This document shows, piece by piece, positions 20,709 through 29,702 of a DNA stretch of 64,000 bases. How positions within the stretch are numbered: the first letter of the stretch is position 1; the number at the start of each line of letters is the position of its first letter. The stretch is from Flabesymbios commensalis. Its lineage: Eukaryota > Annelida > Polychaeta > Terebellida > Flabelligeridae. The translations under genes were made by a program, and so were the position numbers. Below the pieces are notes generated by a model. The model was not told the DNA's origin. It searched no databases and saw only the letters and a list, made by a program, of their open reading frames with translations. The stretch lies in assembly GCA_964017125.1 (NCBI GenBank), contig OZ024916.1:2671326-2735325 (forward strand), given 5' to 3'.

Positions 20709-20969
20709 TACGGCGTTAGCTTATCGGTGTCGGCTCGATCACTGAAGTTAAGCAACGCCGGTTTCGTGCATAATTGGATGGGTGACCGTCTGGCACACAC
20801 CAGGTGCTGTATACACTAGGACATGCGTGCAGCGATGTCGTGTCGTGGGGCTTAGAGAACCACGTAAATCAGATGGCTCTTCTGACTGAACTAGAGTTGG
20901 ACGTAAAAGCACCTCAATGGACGTAGGCGCAGTTTCCATCCGGCGGGACCCCAGAAAATCCACAATGTG
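20709..20969 (+). mobile_element. 5S rRNA-derived SINE, copy 1
   Basis: The first 110 bases follow animal 5S rRNA: GATCACTGAAGTTAAGCAAC and TTGGATGGGTGACCG correspond to the internal A box and C box of the 5S promoter, and CCAGGTGCTGTA to its 3' stem. It continues without a T-run terminator into non-5S sequence shared with copy 2 (AGAGAACCACGTAAATCAGA, GTTGGACGTAAAAG, CCAGAAAATCCACAATGTG). It is therefore a SINE (SINE3-like class) and not a 5S gene. Confidence 0.85.
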
Positions 20970-21134
20970 GCGCGATAGCACCCGTGGTGCGATAGCACAA
21001 TAGTGCGTACTGCCACGTAACATAAAGATACAAATATAGCAGCGTTGTACGGGCTTAAGTAATAATCATTTCTATAGCCGTTGACAGCTCCTACATTTGT
21101 CCTTTAACAATAAAATATGATTGAGATAAGAACA
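20970..21134. other. Unassigned spacer between 5S SINEs
   Basis: GCGATAGCAC occurs twice, and nothing else is recognised. Confidence 0.3.
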
Positions 21135-21577
21135 TTACGGCGTTCGCTCATCGTGATCGGCTCTATCACTGAAGTTAAGCAACGTCGCGCCCGGTTCATA
21201 ATTGGATGGGTGACCGCCTGGTGACTGCCAGGTGCTGTATACACTCGTGGGGCTCAGAGAACCACGTAAATCAGATGGCTCGTCTGACTGACTTAGAGTT
21301 GGACGTAAAAGAACCTCGATGAACGTAGGCGCAGTTTCCATCCAGCGAGACCCCAGAAAATCCACAATGTGTGAGTAGCCTACTAGGCACATAAGGCTTG
21401 GAATGAAAATAGCTTGATGCGCCTCAATGGCAGCTCAGCTGTATATCTCCCAGGAGACTGAGTTGGAATTTGAATGATAACAGGCCTTGTTACTCGTGAT
21501 GTTCAGCGCTTTGAATAGCCTCCGGCTGGATACATGCGCTATATAAGATTTCATTCATTCATTCATTCATTCATTTA
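21135..21577 (+). mobile_element. 5S rRNA-derived SINE, copy 2, with 3' tail
   Basis: The 5S head (21135-21243) again has GAAGTTAAGCAACGTCG and ATTGGATGGGTGACCGCCTG. The shared body follows, and then about 200 bases that copy 1 lacks, ending GCGCTATATAAGATT and (CATT)n. The short-repeat tail looks like the 3' end of a CR1/L2-type partner LINE, which would explain its mobilisation (inference). Confidence 0.85.
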
Positions 21578-21896
21578 TTAAAATGGCTAGGTCGCCATTA
21601 ATTTTGCTTAGGTTTTGTATATCTTCGTACTGTTTACCTACCTACCTAATAACGCTGATGTTCACTAATGCCGTTCCCGATTACAACTTTTTAGTTTCAA
21701 TGTGGGGATTCCCTACAGCAGGAACTGGGTTATTAAAGGAGTAGACCACTCTGTACAAACAGTGGGATACATCTGTACCACTTCGTGGTGAAGTATATGT
21801 TGCACACCAAACGGTGCAACTAACTGTTCAAATACACGGAGTGCACAGTGCTACATAATGAAAGCATGCACTGTAAAGTACCATGGTGAACAAACA
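21578..21896. other. Unassigned sequence
   Basis: No recognised feature. Confidence 0.3.
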
Positions 21897-22420
21897 TTAA
21901 CCCTCTCGACTTTAGACGTCAGAATTTGACGTTCATAGACGTCAGATTATGACATCTCAAGTCGATTACTGCACTGAAAGAGTAAAATATTTATAATGGC
22001 CGTAGACCCATAACATAGGTATTCAAATAAAGCGGAAAGAGACAACCTCAGACATTTATGTTGATTATGAATTGAAAAAAAAACAAAAAAATGATGGTAC
22101 AAAAGATAATTTCCAGGCCATTGCGATTGCTAAAAAAAGCCTGAATTTATCATTCTCATCTTCATTCACTACAAGCCGCGAATTGCTGTCGCAATTCTCC
22201 ACTTGTAGGGAATGAAGATGATTTGATGTGGGTGAAAAAGTGAAGAAAATTGTCACGTATTGTTAAAGCAGTTTCATGGAAATTTTCATTCTAGAACCGT
22301 CAGTTGTAGGAAAATTAAGTCTGTTTTCAGGGATGTAAAATGATGCCTTAATGCATCGTGAGGACTTAAAGGCTGAGGTTTTTTAAAAATATACAAATAT
22401 TTCAGCGTTTAAAGGGTCAA
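21897..22420 (+). mobile_element. Family A element split by a family C element
   Basis: TTAACCCTCTCGACTTTAGA with a double core and body to about 22090. The remaining right end ACAAATATTTCAGCG...AAAGGGTCAA reappears at 22391-22420 after the C insertion. Confidence 0.75.
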
Positions 22421-22605
22421 CCCAAACTTGTTTGAATGTCTAGTGCTTGCTGTATTAGCACTGGGCGGTCCCCATGCATCATAGCGGGACATATAATCAT
22501 CTTAAAAATACTTTGTAATTTGAAAAAATATATAATTATTATTACTAGCAAATTTTTCATATTTTTTACCAATCGCAATGGCCTGGAAATTATCTTTTTC
22601 TCCAT
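22093..22605. repeat. Inverted repeat of about 40 bp, 430 bp apart
   Basis: GATAATTTCCAGGCCATTGC plus GATTG at 22104-22128 is the reverse complement of 22566-22592. It does not belong to families A-D and may be host sequence rearranged by the insertions. Confidence 0.6.
22134..22385 (+). mobile_element. Family C element nested in family A
   Basis: GCCTGAATTTATCATTCTCA, palindrome CACTACAAGCCGCGAATTGC / CTCCACTTGTAGGGAATGAA, body to GATGCATCGTG-like and GGACTTAAAGGCTGAGG. Confidence 0.75.
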
Positions 22606-22825
22606 CAGGTTTGACACTAAATGGTTTAGATGTCATCTCCACTAAACTGTCCACTTATCTTCTCAGTGTGTGGTTTCTTATTGTTAGGAGGAATTACTAA
22701 TTGAGGCACGCCTGTGTCAATTCGTCAGGGCGTGTTTCTTATCATTTCAGCTCCTGGAGCTGAAATATCAAATTAGGATGTCCTCATGCTCATGGTGTGT
22801 ATCTTAGAGATTGTCCGTTTTAAGA
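22421..22825. other. Unassigned sequence
   Basis: Apart from the inverted repeat and a short CAGCTCCTGGAGCTG palindrome (22749), nothing is recognised. Confidence 0.35.
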
Positions 22826-22976
22826 CTTTACCCGTTCAGCGAGGGGACCGTCTTTATACGTCAGAATCTAGCGTCTCTAGAAGTCTGACATATACAGATG
22901 GTCACCGCATTGAAATAATGTCAACAATTCTAATGTCTGTAGACCCATAACATAGGTATTCAAATGAAGCGGAAAC
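22826..22976 (+). mobile_element. Family A element, left part
   Basis: ACCCGTTCAGCGAGGGGACC, a decayed core, and the body to CATAGGTATTCAAATGAAGC, where it switches abruptly to family C. Confidence 0.7.
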
Positions 22977-23107
22977 GTGGCAATTTTCTTCACTTTGTCA
23001 CCCACATCAAATCATCTTCATTCACTACAAGTCGAGAATTGCGAGAGCAATTCGCGGCTTGTAGTGGATGAAGATGAGAATGATAAATTCAGGCTTGAAA
23101 GGGTCAA
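22977..23107 (-). mobile_element. Family C palindrome end, reversed
   Basis: ATCATCTTCATTCACTACAA / GCGGCTTGTAGTGGATGAAG, then TCAGGCTTGAAAGGGTCAA. The distal half is absent, so A and C form a chimeric unit about 282 bp long. Confidence 0.7.
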
Positions 23108-24235
23108 TAATATTTCCTTTGTATTAGCACTTGTGCTACTTGGAAATCCAATTAAATATGTTCATACCAATAATATTTCAGTATTGTAAGAATACCCTGT
23201 GATGCTGATTGACATGTACGGTGTACCTTCTTTAAATACACACTTAATTGTGATATAGATAATTGTAACTGCTTATTTTAAAAGTAATTAATTAGTTAGT
23301 GCAGTTTCGCAATAATGGTTTATATATGCTATGTGGAGATTTGATGATATGGTATTGGGTGAATTGTATTATATTGTATTTATCTATATGTGTATTTTTA
23401 ATAATAGATAATACAGTGTTTTTTGTATTTATGTGTTGTTTATCTAATAAGCTAAAATACAATTTGATCACCAAAAATAAATGACTAATGAATGACAATT
23501 GTTGATCAAATGATATTTTAGCATATTTGACAAACATTTGAATCGTTACATGTATTTTTATAAAGAGTTTCCAATCTTAAAAGCTAAATCTTTTAGATTG
23601 ATAATTCAAGTCACAGAATATTTACCAACTTACCAATTCAGTGTTTTTCAATTCAGTGTGAATATAAAAAATAATTACAACGAAATTATTAACTAAATTT
23701 TCTTAAAATGTGCCGGTTCTAATAAAATATCATGTAGCTTATCTTAAGTTTATGGTTTAAACATAAGAATATGTTAGCCTCATTTAATCTGCTAATTATG
23801 CAAGCAATGTTAGCTGCAAATGAACTGAAACGTTGAAGCTGTAACGCACACTTTCAGCATCTTCCTTGCAGAAAGGCTATGGCTTATCGAGGCTTGGCCT
23901 GTGGTATCGAGAGCCAAGTTTTCTGTAGTGAAGATGACTTTCACCAGCAATGAGGGACGTTATATTGATACCAGAAACTCGTTTTTTGTTTGTCATCTCC
24001 CCTCGTTCACTCACACTCATTTACCATAAATATGGTATTAGTGTTAGTCAGACTATCACCCTAAATGTTATTGATAGGACAAAACATAGACAGCCGAAAA
24101 GTGAGAATGGCCGCTAAATCCAGCAAAGTACGATAGTTATCTGTTCACGATAGTTATCTGTACACTTATTTTTATTAATTTTATCGCCTTATTAATTTAA
24201 TAATGTTGCTGTTATGTAGAGTCAGTAAAATTAAT
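23108..24235. other. AT-rich unassigned stretch
   Basis: About 1.1 kb with no recognised family or domain. The paired short frames at 23292-23537 are antisense to each other and low in complexity. Confidence 0.4.
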
Positions 24236-24399
24236 TAACCTAAACAATTATTATATTTATAATGACCTCAGATCCATAACATAGGTATTAATTGAAGCGG
24301 ATAGAGCTACATGTAACTATGACATTTATTATAATTTGGAAAAAAACCTTTGCTCTCCATGGTTCACACAAAAAAATATTTCAGCGTTGTAAGGGTTAA
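24236..24399 (+). mobile_element. Family A element, right part
   Basis: Starts in the body (TATTTATAATGACCTCAGAT) and ends AGCGTTGTAAGGGTTAA. The core end is missing. Its TTAA is shared with the next element. Confidence 0.75.
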
Positions 24400-24635
24400 C
24401 CCTTTCAAGCCTGAATTTACATTGTTATCTTCATCTACTACAAATTCTCGACTTGTAGTGGATGAAGATGATTTGAAGTGGAGGAAAAATTAAAGTAAAT
24501 TGTCATGTATTGGTAAACGAATTTCATGGAAATATTTATTCTACAACTCTTGGTTGTAGGAAAATTAAGTCTGTTTACAGGGATGTAAAATGATGCATTA
24601 ATGCATCGTTAGGGCTTAAAGGGTAATAGGGTTAA
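24396..24635 (+). mobile_element. Family C element, full length with shortened palindrome
   Basis: TTAACCCTTTCAAGCCTGAA; half of the palindrome loop is lost (TCATCTACTACAAATTCTCG). The body is GTAAACGAATTTCATGGAAA and the right end CTTAAAGGGTAATAGGGTTAA. Confidence 0.75.
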
Positions 24636-24867
24636 CACCAAAGGGTTTTTTCGATTCGAAATCATCATAAATGTCTTAGTTAGCTTTCTCTAATTCATTC
24701 GAATACCTATGTTATGGTTCTACGGTCATTATAAATATGTTTACTCTTACAGCGCGGGGATAGACTTTATTTATCAGAATCTGACGTCTGTAGACGTCAG
24801 ATGACGTCTGTAGACGTCAGATTCTGACGATTAAAGTCTATCCCTGAGCTTTGAGGATTAAAGGGTT
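24632..24867 (-). mobile_element. Family A element, expanded core
   Basis: The distal end is short (TTAACACCAAAGGG). The body has CCTATGTTATGGTTCTACGG. The core carries an extra GACGTCTGTAGACGTCAGAT unit before GACGATTAAAGTC, and the element ends GAGGATTAAAGGGTTGA. Confidence 0.8.
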
Positions 24868-25494
24868 GATATCGCATTGATTTCCCAACGTGAATGGAAA
24901 TAACAAGATTTGTATAAAATACCCAGAATTATCGATCAATTTAGAGCTGAGAAAGTCCTCATCTTTATTTTTACTTAATCACTTGCCTTGGTTTATGTAT
25001 AGGATAAAATCCGAGGAGCTCTTTATTCTTAGCTGTGAAAAAGGTCCGAGGTCAAAGGCCGAGGCCTTTTTCACAGCTAAGAATGGAGAACCCCGAAAGT
25101 TTTACTGACTTAAAACACATCCGGCCATAATGGAGGGTGCACATGGGTTGAAAAACGAATCTAACGAACGGCGAATCGCCTGTTCTTAGGGTCCGAACAT
25201 TGAGGATTTCAGCTATAAATAGTGTAAAAAACAAACCTAAAAATGCATATCTATTTTTATCTTAAACTCATAATTTCCAGGACCCATGTGCACCCTCATA
25301 ATGAGGATCCCTCATAATCAACAGCTCGGTCACACCTGATTGATTATAGCACCATAGGCCTACAAAGATAATTGGTCTGTACTTGATCAACAATGACTCC
25401 CCATTCCCGGCTTAGAATGTAGTGGTCGGACAAAGAAAATAATGTAGTGGTGTGTTTAAAAAATAAACATATATCAGCATTGTAATGGGACATA
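24868..25494. other. Unassigned stretch with one palindrome
   Basis: No gene recognised. The overlapping frames at 24890-25108 and 25052-25234 cross the palindrome and have no domain features. Confidence 0.35.
25025..25084. repeat. 60-bp palindrome
   Basis: ATTCTTAGCTGTGAAAAAGG is perfectly matched by its complement at the right, with mostly paired GG(T/C)C...GAGG inner bases. I see only one copy in the window. Confidence 0.8.
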
Positions 25495-25645
25495 CTTCTT
25501 TGAATGGTATTTTATTTTATTTATAACCATGTATTTGTAATATGTCTACATAATATGTTTTTAGTACATATAAATGTATGTGATTTTGCTGATACAATGT
25601 TGATTGTTGTGCAAATAAATTTGATTAGATTTGATTTGATTTGTA
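25495..25645 (+). mobile_element. LINE 3' end with (TTTGA)n tail
   Basis: ACTTCTTTGAATGGTATTTT, then ACCATGTATTTGTAATATGT, then TTGATTGTTGTGCAAATAAA and TTTGATTAGATTTGATTTGA. Same terminus as 39048-39258. No coding part is retained. Confidence 0.7.
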
Positions 25646-25849
25646 ATGGTTGAAGATTGCTAGGATTCCAGTTATGGCTTATGCAACAGTCAGCATTGCA
25701 TATGAAAAACCCCAATAACTGAAATTCCGATCCTCGAACCTGTTAATTTAAAACAGAGTCACCATGGGAAACCTAATGTTACATCAAGTAAAATAGAATC
25801 TGATTCTATTTTCCTTGGTTACATAGATCCCACAAAACTGGAGACGTTG
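25646..25849. other. Unassigned sequence
   Basis: Holds a small AGAATCTGATTCT palindrome at 25796-25808. Confidence 0.3.
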
Positions 25850-25937
25850 GCTGTATGTTATTTCAATGTTGGGCCACCGTCTACGACGTTGGCTCAACAT
25901 TAGCTCAACATTGCTTCCGTGTATCTTGTTTGCTAGG
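25850..25937. repeat. Family E hairpin
   Basis: TTGGGCCACCGTCTACGACG, TTGGCTCAACATTAGCTCAA, then CGTGTATCTTGTTTGCTAGG. Confidence 0.7.
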
Positions 25938-26703
25938 TGTCGGCATACATCAAAGGGCATAAAATCGACGTATACGCACCGGATGACTGCCATGTCTGGA
26001 TTTGAATGTTTGTGTTAAAGTATGCTCAGTGAAATGAGTTGGAAAAAACTAACAGCCACATATGCCAATAGTTACCAACTCAAAGCAATGCTATGTGTGT
26101 TACCAGGTGGGATGGGGGGGGGGGGGGGGGAGTCTAGCTTAGATTTGTTCGGCCCAAGCATATTATCAGTACCATATTATCAAACCCACTATTTTATCTT
26201 TATCAAAACATACCAGCGCGAAAGCCTGCGCGAATGGCAACGCGTCGATTTTCAAAACTGCTTCATTTTTCGCGCGTCGGGTCGGTTTTCGCGTGGACCA
26301 CAATCTGGCCTTGTAACAGAAAAAAACCGCTTCACATTTAGCGTTGGTTTTCGCGTTTGTGTTTAAATATTATTTAGTTAATAAAATATAATAATAAATG
26401 TTGGTAAGCAGTTTGAAGTAATATTTACGAGTGCAAGATTGCTACTTTTGCTGAATTATGCCTATTCCAATTATAATACTTGTTAATCAACTATCATGAA
26501 AGCTATTTCTAACTGTAATTCCTGTTTCTATTATGTTATATACTTGAAATGCAGGACAGAGAGCAGGTGGTATAGTGATGCACTGACTTTTAAATTTTCT
26601 CAAAGTAATGTTTTAAAATATATGTCTTCTTGTTTTAAAACACTCTCTGGAGGGTTTAGATTAAATATCATAAATTATTCCTCAGCATACAAAGTGTATA
26701 TTC
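25938..26703. other. Unassigned stretch with poly-G tract
   Basis: A run of 17 G at 26114-26130. Around 26215-26350 there are several GCGCGAA/TTTTCGCG words, CpG-rich for the region. No gene recognised. Confidence 0.35.
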
Positions 26704-26972
26704 GACTTTAGACGTCATAATCTGACGTCTGTAGACGTCTAAACTCCAAGCATTCGGCTTGGGATCAACTTTAGACGTTAGAATCTTACGTCTGTAGACG
26801 TCAGATTCTGACGTCTATAGTCCAAACATTCGGCGTGGGATCGACTTTAGACGTCAGAATCTGACGTCTGTAGACGTCAGATTCCGACGTCTAAAGTCTA
26901 TCACTTCATTGAAAGAATGATAATTCACATTTTATTCTTCATGGTTTATACAAAAATATTTCAGCGCTTTAA
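26704..26972 (+). mobile_element. Family A element with core amplified to three copies
   Basis: Three successive units of ACTTTAGACGTCA(G/T)AATCTGACG...GACGTCTAAA, separated by CCAA(G/A)CATTCGGC(T/G)TGGGAT. The right end CCATGGTTTATAC ... TCAGCGCTTTAAGGGTAAGG follows. The ordinary body is deleted. Confidence 0.85.
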
Positions 26973-26995
26973 GGGTAAGGCTTACATAGATGTAG

Positions 26996-27135
26996 AAAAA
27001 TAAAACGAAGAGAGAAAAAAGAGACAGATATATAATATTGACATTGACTAATCAATCTACTGTCAAAAAATAAAACGCAGAGAGAAAAAAGAGACAGATA
27101 TATAATATTGACATTGACTAATCAATCTACTGTCA
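26996..27135. repeat. Tandem duplication, 70 bp x 2
   Basis: AAAAATAAAACG(A/C)AGAGAG through ATTGACTAATCAATCTACTG is repeated with a period of 70. One substitution is seen, so it is recent. Confidence 0.9.
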
Positions 27136-27360
27136 CATTTTTCGAAGTCTTTTTTTATAGATTTTTTTCTAATATCGTAATTGCATTACACTTACTCCGC
27201 CCCCGAAAAAAATGGATCATTATTGACATTGACTGATATAGCGTCACATTTTTACATTTTTTTTAGCGTCACAAGTTTTTTTATAGCTTTTTTTACAAAT
27301 AATTATAGTAATTGCCCCACACTTACGCCGCCCTCGAAAAAATGGATCCACCACACGAAT
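27131..27360. repeat. Diverged tandem duplication, about 112 bp
   Basis: Two blocks of TCACATTTTT..., TTTTTTTATAG(A/C)TTTTTTT, GTAATTGC, CACTTAC(T/G)CCGCCC and AAAAAATGGATC. Confidence 0.6.
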
Positions 27361-28629
27361 TATGCTCACTGAAGTTGCAAATATTATCGATTTTAATTTA
27401 CTCTTCCAATTATGTATCTCTTCACCTGCAATTTGGCGACAGTATCTAACTGGCATCCGTTAACATAGCGTAAAAGAAAACATCAGAAAAATATATCTTT
27501 TGTTTTCCAAAATAGGTCAGCAAGATATGGTAGAAAAAACAGAATATTTTAATCATTTTTTTAGAAAATTTTCTGGGGATGGCACGTGATGGAAACGTGG
27601 AAATAATATGTGAAACTCTCAAATCATCCTCTTGAGAAAAATAGTAACAAAACGTTTTTGACACTTTTTTATCATACACTTTATAAATAATCACTATTTC
27701 TTTTAAAATATGGTTTTCAAACCACTGCTGCGCTGTCAAAAATGTCCTAATTACTCCTATATTTGTCTATAGATGAGAGATATCAATGAGCATTTATATT
27801 TGGTTGAATATCTTTTTGCTCTCATTATGACATCAACGCGACGGATCGTGTATTTTCAATCCAGATCTGGTGGACCCTCACTTAGTCTAAACATATTTTA
27901 TTAACAATTGAAACAGTACAAAAGTGTAATGAGGCTTCTCTTGCGATGGTCCCTCACCTGTGACTCTCTTACAAATGTTGAATGGTGATGTAGCTGTTTC
28001 TCTGTGGGCAATTCTGACACGAGGGGTGCCATCTACCAGGCTTTTTTTTAATAACCAGCTTTTCAAATATCATTTAACTTTTTTTTGTACAGCACACCTG
28101 CTCTAGCCGTGGACTCTTCTGATATGTCATTGAGTGTAACTGACATTAGCTAATCACACTTGTGCTATTTTTTCACTTGATAATTTACGTCCACACTCTA
28201 TGGCCTCTCACTTGTTTGTCCCTGAGAGTGTGGTGCTGTACACACACTAAAACATGGCGGAATTTGAAAAAAACGAGATGAACACATGCTACACTGTGCC
28301 CTGGTGTGATGTATATTATTTTTATTCAAGCAGCGTTGATCATCGAGAGGTATTTTCAATTATTCCAATACATGTGTCTAATCATGCAATTATTTTTACT
28401 ATGGCCTAAAAAAGTATGGATTCAAGTCCTGATAATTTTGCACAGAATCTCACAATACACCTTTGGACAGTTTTATATATCAGCAATACACGACACTTGA
28501 TAAAACTTTTATTATGAGTGACTATTTATGAAAACATGTTAGAAGCACTGTACACCAATTTCAATGTCGATGTGAATCCATATTTTTTGGGGGCGGGGTA
28601 TGTATGTTTTCTTTTTTTTAATCACAAGG
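27361..28629. other. Unassigned stretch
   Basis: About 1.3 kb. The 97-aa minus-strand frame at 27446-27739 is AT-driven and shows no family motif. No repeat family is recognised. Confidence 0.4.
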
Positions 28630-28793
28630 AACCCTTATTACAAATTTATAATAGCCTTAGACACATAACATAGGTATTCAAATGAATCAAAATCGAAAAG
28701 AACTAACTAAGACATTTAGGATAATTACAAATTCAAAAACCCTTTGGTCTCTATGGTTTATACAGAAATATTTCAGCGTTGTAAGGGTTAGAG
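28630..28793 (+). mobile_element. Family A element, right part
   Basis: CATAACATAGGTATTCAAAT, then CTAACTAAGACATTTAGGAT, then AGCGTTGTAAGGGTTAGA. The palindromic end is missing. Confidence 0.75.
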
Positions 28794-28861
28794 GACTGCA
28801 GTCTGTGTAGTATAACTGTAGTGAAAATTACAGTAATCCTTTGAACAGGCAATATTTTCAC

Positions 28862-28920
28862 AATGCTGGTTCAGTGTTTGGCCACCGTCTGCAACGCTGG
28901 CCTAAGATTGACCCAAACTT
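28862..28920. repeat. Family E partial hairpin
   Basis: TTGGCCACCGTCTGCAACGC, then TGGCCTAAGATTGACCC. Confidence 0.6.
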
Positions 28921-28926
28921 GGGTAT

Positions 28927-29110
28927 ATATAGATAGATAGTTTTATTGACCAAAGTAAGTACATGTATGTTAACAGTGTTAACAATGTGTCCAAAAAAAC
29001 CTGTTGCTGAAGACCTGTGTCATATAGTGTTATAAAATTACATTAAACATTAGAATTCTAACCAGCTGATCGGAGTTATGAGAAATAATTAACCATGTCA
29101 TAGATAACTT
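28927..29110 (-). mobile_element. LINE 3' UTR fragment with (CTAT)n tail
   Basis: On the minus strand it ends TTGGTCAATAAAACTATCTA plus TCTAT. The layout matches the 3' terminus of the LINE at 29703 (TCAATAAAA plus a CTGT tail), with weak upstream similarity. Confidence 0.5.
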
Positions 29111-29244
29111 TAAACATGTCGGGTTCTGCCGTATTTAAGTATATAGATATCGTATTTGAGGTGGCTATAGGTCTGTAGCCTACCTATTCCTGTAGTAGAA
29201 ATGTCTGTATTACATGCACGACAGGCATTCGTCCTTGCCGAACT
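29111..29244. other. Unassigned sequence
   Basis: No recognised feature. Confidence 0.3.
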
Positions 29245-29300
29245 AAAATGCAGTATCTGCTTATTTGTAAAGTAAGCAGATTCTGCCTTTTAGCTTGGCA
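29245..29300. repeat. Family F hairpin
   Basis: TAAAATGCAGTATCTGCTTA / AGTAAGCAGATTCTGCCTTT, a diverged copy with an otherwise well-paired stem. Confidence 0.65.
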
Positions 29301-29474
29301 CGGCCGGGCCATTGTATAGGTCTGCTGTCATTCACGATACTGACAAAAGTCAGGGCTATGAATAAGAAATCAGACCAAATAGCGCGGTTTGTCGCAGGAT
29401 TAACGCGCTTCTATGTCACCCTATTATCGCCCACTGAAACTTTCATAAGCCCCATCCGCTTTCACAATAACATG

Positions 29475-29570
29475 AGACATTCGCTCAATGTTGGATTAAT
29501 GTTGGGCCAGCGTCGCAGACGGTGGCCTAACATCAAACCAATGTTGGGCCACCGTTTCGTGTTTTCCGGA
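29475..29570. repeat. Family E hairpin
   Basis: GCTCAATGTTGGATTAATGT, GGGCCAGCGTCGCAGACGGT, then TCAAACCAATGTTGGGC and TTTCGTGTTTTCCGG. Confidence 0.75.
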
Positions 29571-29631
29571 CATCACAATAACAGGCAGCACATCCATCTA
29601 GTCTCTACTGAAATATGGAAACACAACATGT

Positions 29632-29701
29632 TCACCCAGTGCTGGGTTGTTAATGTTGGGCCAGCGTTGCAGACAGTGAACCAGCATTGAGCCAGCACTG
29701 G
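29632..29701. repeat. Family E hairpin
   Basis: CCCAGTGCTGGGTTGTTAAT, GGGCCAGCGTTGCAGACAGT and CATTGAGCCAGCACTGG. It abuts the LINE tail. Confidence 0.7.
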
Positions 29702-29702
29702 C

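Noticed and set aside
20709-21243. Functional 5S rRNA genes
   Set aside because: The 5S part is diverged, lacks a T-run terminator after about 120 bases, and is joined to the same non-5S sequence in both copies, so they are SINE heads.
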